A program made the translations under genes and the position numbers. A model generated the notes under the pieces. It had not been told where the DNA came from, ran no database searches, and worked only from the letters and a program-made list of their open reading frames with translations. This document shows, piece by piece, positions 61,651 through 64,000 of a DNA stretch of 64,000 nt. Within the stretch, counting starts at the first letter, position 1, and each line of letters begins with the position of its first letter. The stretch is from an uncultured Lachnospiraceae bacterium (GTDB lineage: Bacteria; Bacillota; Clostridia; TANB77; CAG-508), in NCBI GenBank assembly GCA_945917765.1, contig CAMEHU010000002.1, positions 1 to 64,000 on the forward strand, given 5' to 3'.

Positions 61651-61905
61651 ATGAATGAAGAAATAGATATTTGCTGTTGCAAAAAAAATAAAAAATCAAA
61701 AACTTGTTGTATAGATTTAACTATATTTATTTTATCTATAGTATTAACTTTTGTTATAGGTGTTCTTATTGGTGCTGTTACTGGATTATTTGCTGCTTTA
61801 GGTTTAGGTGCAATTATTGCTATAATTGTGACTTTAGTTTTATTGATTGTTGTTAGAATAATAATGCTTATTTGTGATAAAGATTGTAAGAAAAAAGGTT
61901 GTTAA
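61651..61905 (+). CDS. Cys-framed small membrane protein
   Basis: An 84-residue protein with two membrane helices between a Cys-rich N-terminus (ICCCKKNKKSKTCC) and a Cys-containing C-terminus (CDKDCKKKGC). AGGAGG precedes the ATG, and a terminator follows. The cytoplasmic Cys/Lys ends may bind metal; function unknown. Confidence 0.65.
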   Translation: MNEEIDICCCKKNKKSKTCCIDLTIFILSIVLTFVIGVLIGAVTGLFAALGLGAIIAIIVTLVLLIVVRIIMLICDKDCKKKGC

Positions 61906-61912
61906 ATGTTTC

Positions 61913-61946
61913 AAAAAAGGTCTGCTTAAAATTAGGGCAGACCTTT
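61913..61946 (+). terminator. Bidirectional terminator
   Basis: Stem AAAGGTCTGC/GCAGACCTTT between convergent genes. Confidence 0.85.
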
Positions 61947-61959
61947 AATATTTTAGATT

Positions 61960-63009
61960 TTATTTCAAAAATTCTTCAATACCTTGAACAATACCATCTA
62001 CAATTTTTTCTTGATAACTATCAGTTGCAAGTAATCTATCTTCTTCTGGATTACTTAAAAATCCCATTTCAATTATAGTTGTAGGTACTGTACACCAATT
62101 TATTCCGCTCATTGTATCAGTTCTTGTAACTCCTTTATTAACTCCTCCAGTAGTATTTATAACATTATCTAATACAAGTTTTGATAATTTGTAGCTTTTT
62201 TCTGCTAAATATCCATTATATTGATTGTTAGCTGTTTGACACATTGTTAAAATTCCTTTTACAGATTGGTCATTTAATGAATTAGCATGAATTCTTATAA
62301 ATGCTGCTGCATTAGCATTATTAGCAATTTCGGCTCTTTCTTTATTGCTTATATTAACTTCATTAGTTGTTCTTGTCATAATTACTGTATATCCTTTAGC
62401 TTGTAGTTTTTGTTGTAATAATAAAGCAACTTTTAAATTCAAATCATATTCTGTTTGTTTAGTTGCTACACCTGTCGCTCCTCCTGTTACTTTTGCTTTT
62501 GTTTCAGTAGCACCTGGCCCTATTGGCTCTTGCGCACTATTTCCTTTAACTTGATGACCTGGGTCTATTACTATTATTTTTCCATTTGCTGAATTTCTGT
62601 TCTGATTTGAATTATTATTAATTTCTACTACAGTTTCAGATTTTTCTTCACTTTTTATTTCTTTCTTATTTTCTACTTTTTCTTCTGTTTTATTATTTAC
62701 TATTGTAACTTGGTCTTTATTTTTTGAAACTGCCTCTAATTCATTTTTATTATCTGTTTCTGTTTTAATATTTTCTATTCGATTATCTTGCTCATCTTCA
62801 GATATCTTCTCTTGTTCTTCTTTAATCCCATTACTCTTCTCAATTGATTCTGTATTATTAGAAACATTTTCGGTATTTAAATCATTGTTCTTTACTTTTT
62901 CACTTGAAAAACCTTTTCCTATCATAATCCCCAAAAATATAAAATTAATTAAAACTAATACTACTATTGCAACAATTAAAGCTTTATTAACATTTGTTTT
63001 CTTCTCCAT
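61960..63009 (-). CDS. N-acetylmuramoyl-L-alanine amidase
   Basis: A 349-residue membrane-anchored amidase. A membrane helix (about residues 10-30) is followed by a Glu/Lys/Asn-rich stalk of about 110 residues, then an Amidase_3 domain with the zinc His in IVIDPGHQVKG, Glu in KQTEYDLNLKVA, the second His in FIRIHANSL and the catalytic Glu in TIIEMGFLSN. It cleaves peptidoglycan at the amide bond. Confidence 0.92.
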   Translation of the reverse strand: MEKKTNVNKALIVAIVVLVLINFIFLGIMIGKGFSSEKVKNNDLNTENVSNNTESIEKSNGIKEEQEKISEDEQDNRIENIKTETDNKNELEAVSKNKDQVTIVNNKTEEKVENKKEIKSEEKSETVVEINNNSNQNRNSANGKIIVIDPGHQVKGNSAQEPIGPGATETKAKVTGGATGVATKQTEYDLNLKVALLLQQKLQAKGYTVIMTRTTNEVNISNKERAEIANNANAAAFIRIHANSLNDQSVKGILTMCQTANNQYNGYLAEKSYKLSKLVLDNVINTTGGVNKGVTRTDTMSGINWCTVPTTIIEMGFLSNPEEDRLLATDSYQEKIVDGIVQGIEEFLK

Positions 63010-63089
63010 TATAAACTCTCCTTTTATTTCTATATCCTTTCCTTTATTTTATCAAAGAAAAAAAGTAAAGTAAATATTAATATTTTTTC

Positions 63090-63118
63090 TTGCTTTTTTT
63101 CTAAATTTATGTTAATAT
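63090..63118 (+). promoter_or_regulatory. serS promoter
   Basis: TTGCTT, 17 bases, TAATAT with TG at the extended -10 position. Confidence 0.65.
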
Positions 63119-63124
63119 AGTAAT

Positions 63125-63375
63125 CAATATAATTAAAATACAGCGAAAAAGAGACTAGTAATAAACTCCCTTTTATCTAGAGAGATTATGGTTGGTGGAA
63201 ATAATCTAAAATAGTTTATGAATCTACTCTTTAGCTTTTAGTGAAAACTAAACCTAGTAATGCAAGGTTATAAGCATTGTTAAGATATAGAGTTTACTTT
63301 TAATGTAGATTTTATAATTAAGGTGGCACCGCGATAATTTATTCGTCCTTATGTTTATTCATAAGGACGATTTTT
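63125..63375 (+). promoter_or_regulatory. T-box riboswitch of serS
   Basis: The leader contains the T-box core AAGGTGGCACCGCG (63320-63333) and a terminator with arms CGTCCTTAT/ATAAGGACG followed by TTTTT (63344-63375). Uncharged tRNA pairing stabilises the antiterminator. A possible Ser specifier is TCT at 63223-63225, which I cannot confirm without folding Stem I. Confidence 0.92.
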
Positions 63376-63381
63376 GATTTT

Positions 63382-63571
63382 TAAATTGGGGACGGAGAAA
63401 ATTTTTTTGAATTGGGGACGGAGAAAATTTTAAATTTTTAAAACGAGGGACAGACTTTTAAGTTTGGATCAATTCAAAAATTTAATTTTTTAAAGTCTGT
63501 CCCTCATTTTAAAAATTTAAAATTTTCTCCGTCCCCAATTCAAAAAAATTTTCTCCGTCCCCAATTTAAAA
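63382..63571. repeat. GGGACGG palindrome H in the serS leader
   Basis: The longest copy, about 190 bases: two TTGGGGACGGAGAAAATTTT units, then GAGGGACAGACTTT, a short loop, and the inverted complement of all three. It sits between the T-box terminator and the serS ribosome binding site. Confidence 0.9.
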
Positions 63572-63588
63572 AGAAAGGAAGATGTTTT

Positions 63589-64000
63589 ATGATTGATATT
63601 AAATTTTTAAGAGAAAACCCTGATGTTGTTAAAGAAAACATCAAAAAGAAATTTCAAGACCAAAAATTAATTTTAGTTGATGAAGTAATTGATTTAGATA
63701 TCAAAAATCGTCAAGCTATGTTAAATGGTGATAACTTAAGAGCAAAAAGAAAACAATTAAGTAATGAAATTGGTAATTTAATGAAACAAGGACAAAAAGA
63801 TGAAGCTGAAAAAATTAAAGCTGAAGTTCAAAAATTAAATGATGAACTTGCAGAAAATGAAAAAATGGAAGCTGAATATGCTGAAGCAATAAGAGAAAGA
63901 ATGATGAAAATTCCAAATATTATTGATCCTTCTGTTCCAATTGGTAAAGATGATAGTGAAAATGTTGAAGTACAAAAATTTGGAGATTCAGTCGTTCCTG
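63589..64000 (+). CDS. serS: Seryl-tRNA synthetase (partial, N-terminal part)
   Basis: The first 137 residues of SerRS: MIDIKFLRENPDVVKENIKK, then the long helical arm with RKQLSNEIGNLMKQGQ, and IPNIIDPSVPIGKDDSENVE at its end. The gene continues past the window. AAAGGAA precedes the ATG, and a T-box lies upstream. Confidence 0.95.
   Translation, partial: MIDIKFLRENPDVVKENIKKKFQDQKLILVDEVIDLDIKNRQAMLNGDNLRAKRKQLSNEIGNLMKQGQKDEAEKIKAEVQKLNDELAENEKMEAEYAEAIRERMMKIPNIIDPSVPIGKDDSENVEVQKFGDSVVP

Overview
The window comes from an AT-rich, endospore-forming member of the Clostridia (Bacillota), most likely an uncultured gut-type lineage. The evidence is very low GC, strong AGGAGG ribosome binding sites with occasional TTG/GTG starts, SpoVT, a Spo0E-like phosphatase, CotF-like coat proteins, a T-box leader on serS, type B dihydroorotate dehydrogenase (pyrD+pyrK) and MecA. 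Nearly every gene is on the minus strand. The species cannot be named from this window.

Layout. 1-12.3 kb is one end of a conjugative or plasmid-like element: a giant methylase/helicase gene broken by what looks like the first 55 nt of a group II intron, a sortase, a thioester/SpaA-type surface adhesin, a membrane protein, ParB and ParA. Intrinsic terminators separate several of its genes. 12.3-19.6 kb is a cell-surface block: two sugar-phosphate transferases, a VanZ-like protein, a CpsB/CpsD/CpsC capsule-regulation trio, a class D-like sortase and its probable substrate. 19.6-24 kb holds pyrD, pyrK, pyrF and pyrC. 24-26.5 kb holds an unrecognised gene, tRNA-Gln(CUG) and a YezG-like immunity protein. 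26.7-33.1 kb is the glycolytic run gap, pgk, tpi, (nudix, guanylate-kinase-like), gpmI. spoVT follows.

34.7-40.2 kb is the most interesting region. A 57-codon gene with a textbook double-glycine leader, too short for ordinary ORF calling, sits behind a strong extended -10 promoter. It faces a C39-peptidase ABC exporter that forms an operon with three family-2 glycosyltransferases and a guanine-deaminase-like gene. This is the layout of an exported, possibly glycosylated peptide (glycocin-like) system.

40-47 kb carries zinc-ribbon/SPFH membrane-stress-type proteins, thymidine kinase, a Crp/Fnr regulator and a sortase-anchored KQEEA-repeat protein. 47-64 kb carries tRNA-Gly and tRNA-Cys, aquaporin, mecA, an M23 peptidase, coat proteins, pcrA, a D-Ala-D-Ala carboxypeptidase, two orphan VirB2-like pilins, a short Spo0E-like gene, lgt, the M16 pair ymfF/ymfH, yqeY, rpsU, an amidase, and a T-box followed by the start of serS.

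A second striking signal is a family of intergenic palindromes scattered from 20 to 63.6 kb. Each has a nearly constant GGGACGG-type core flanked by a short word that differs between elements but is reused in a fixed sense/antisense order within each element. This suggests a structured mobile repeat family whose mobilising enzyme is not in the window.
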